DNA from: Bacteroidota bacterium
GTDB lineage: Bacteria > Bacteroidota > Ignavibacteria > Ignavibacteriales > Melioribacteraceae
Direction: 5' to 3'
NCBI GenBank assembly: GCA_021820065.1
Contig: JAKAEE010000007.1
Location: 16,373 to 80,372, forward strand
DNA: 64,000 bases
The notes under the pieces were generated by a model. The model did no database searches and was not told where the DNA came from. It was given only the letters and a program-made list of their open reading frames with translations. Positions 63,425-64,000 of the stretch are shown here, piece by piece. Within the stretch, counting starts at the first letter, position 1, and each line of letters begins with the position of its first letter. Made by a program: the position numbers and the translations under genes.

Positions 63425-63916
63425 TCACTTATATGGTGCCAGATTAAAATAATCTCTGCCTACAACAATCGAAACGTCGAGAAAGTAATCTTTGTTCAAC
63501 TGTTGAATCACATTTTCGTTTTTAATGCCCAGCGCTTTGGCAACCTTGTACGCGTTCGCCATATTATCCGTTCTGCAAATTACCATGCTCTCATCAAGAT
63601 CGGACGAGATATAATTGCCGGTCTTCACAACGTCAAAATTATTGGCGCGTAGAAAATCCGTAAACTTATCACCGATTCCGCCGATTCCGCACCCGTTCAA
63701 AACTTCCACTTGAATCATATCCGACGCAGCTTGATTTGCGTTTAACGCGCCGGCGTCGTTAGTATGATGCGATAATTTCATGTAGATGGAATAACCCATG
63801 TAAATTATTACGACGGTCAAAAGAAAAATCGAAATGTTAAGTAGAAAGTTTACTGTCGAGGATTTTAAACTTGTTGGTCCGGACGATTTTTTCTTCTTAG
63901 TTTTAAAATTTTCCAA
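63425..63916 (-). CDS. Membrane-anchored LytR_C-domain protein
   Basis: 163 residues from a TTG at 63916. A basic N-terminus (KTKKKK), one membrane helix (about 25-45, 'LLNISIFLLTVVIIYMGYSI'), and an extracytoplasmic LytR_C domain: 'IQVEVLNGCGIGGIGDKFTD' and 'NVIQQLNKDYFLDVSIVVGR'. The lone LytR_C domain without the phosphotransferase part is common in this group, upstream of rsfS. Role in the cell envelope is not known. Confidence 0.78.
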   Translation of the reverse strand: MENFKTKKKKSSGPTSLKSSTVNFLLNISIFLLTVVIIYMGYSIYMKLSHHTNDAGALNANQAASDMIQVEVLNGCGIGGIGDKFTDFLRANNFDVVKTGNYISSDLDESMVICRTDNMANAYKVAKALGIKNENVIQQLNKDYFLDVSIVVGRDYFNLAPYK

Positions 63917-63953
63917 TTGGGCAGTGCGCTCAACTTTTCTGAGTTAATACGGA

Positions 63954-64000
63954 ATGCAATTTAATAAAAAAGAAATCTTAATTCCCGAAGCCGTAATCGT
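63954..64000 (+). CDS. Start of a plus-strand gene cut by the window edge (tentative)
   Basis: Fifteen codons from an ATG at 63954 (MQFNKKEILIPEAVIV) stay open to the edge. The ending 'EAVIV' would fit the start of a thiolase, but that is only a guess from five residues. The ribosome site is weak. Confidence 0.3.
   Translation, partial: MQFNKKEILIPEAVI

Overview
The window looks like part of a bacterial chromosome from the Ignavibacteria/Chlorobi side of the Bacteroidota-FCB group. Three things point there: a secreted multiheme cytochrome ending in a typical type IX secretion (Por) sorting domain (YQNYPNPFNPSTN...), several promoters of the Bacteroidota TTG-N16-21-TAnnTTTG type, and gene neighbourhoods common in this group (ileS-dksA-lspA; TPR-DUF4292-EnvC). 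G+C is moderate, roughly 40% by eye. Gene density is high, many genes overlap by 1-40 nt, and TTG/GTG starts are frequent. I saw no rRNA, tRNA or CRISPR array.

Layout. 1-1.6 kb: the end of an efflux locus (TolC-like outer membrane factor plus a small His/Cys-rich exported protein). 2.3-4.2 kb: a PQQ-type propeller protein and a HAD phosphatase. 4.2-8.0 kb (minus): an envelope operon with a TPR lipoprotein, a LolB-like DUF4292 lipoprotein and a degenerate-LytM EnvC-like activator. 8.0-15 kb: an ATP-grasp protein, rsgA (apparently with an ATT start), three envelope proteins and cysS. 15.2-20 kb (plus): a nine-heme T9SS cytochrome, aspartase and hydF, implying an [FeFe]-hydrogenase elsewhere. 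20-29.3 kb (minus): a long operon yggS-divIVA-punA-membrane protein-ileS-dksA-lspA-rluD-SDR. 29.5-38.2 kb: B12-dependent ribonucleotide reductase, 4-alpha-glucanotransferase, glutathione peroxidase, phosphotransacetylase and an AI-2E-family permease. 38.3-44.9 kb: an MBL/beta-CASP protein, an FnIII lipoprotein, an outer-membrane barrel and an anti-sigma-type ATPase, then mdh and rplU-rpmA. 45-52.7 kb (minus): one operon with an outer-membrane protein, an orphan DNA methyltransferase, xseA-xseB, dxs, a Gfo/Idh oxidoreductase and a PhoB/PhoR-like pair. 52.9-56.9 kb (plus): surE, a VWA membrane protein, hemerythrin and comF. 61.4-64 kb (minus): argS, rsfS and a LytR_C protein.

The accessory part is 56.9-61.4 kb, wedged between comF and argS. 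It holds REP/BIME-type palindromes, a REP-associated (RAYT/Y1) transposase whose own reading frame contains an in-frame REP, direct repeats of about 250-300 bp flanking an NYN-domain gene that has lost its start codon, and three extra, diverged copies of the 3' end of comF. Next come a possible restriction-enzyme remnant and a two-gene operon encoding a small protein and a predicted PD-(D/E)xK nuclease. A 21-bp minisatellite follows. The comF-tail repeats and the small-protein/nuclease pair are the best candidates here for something undescribed.
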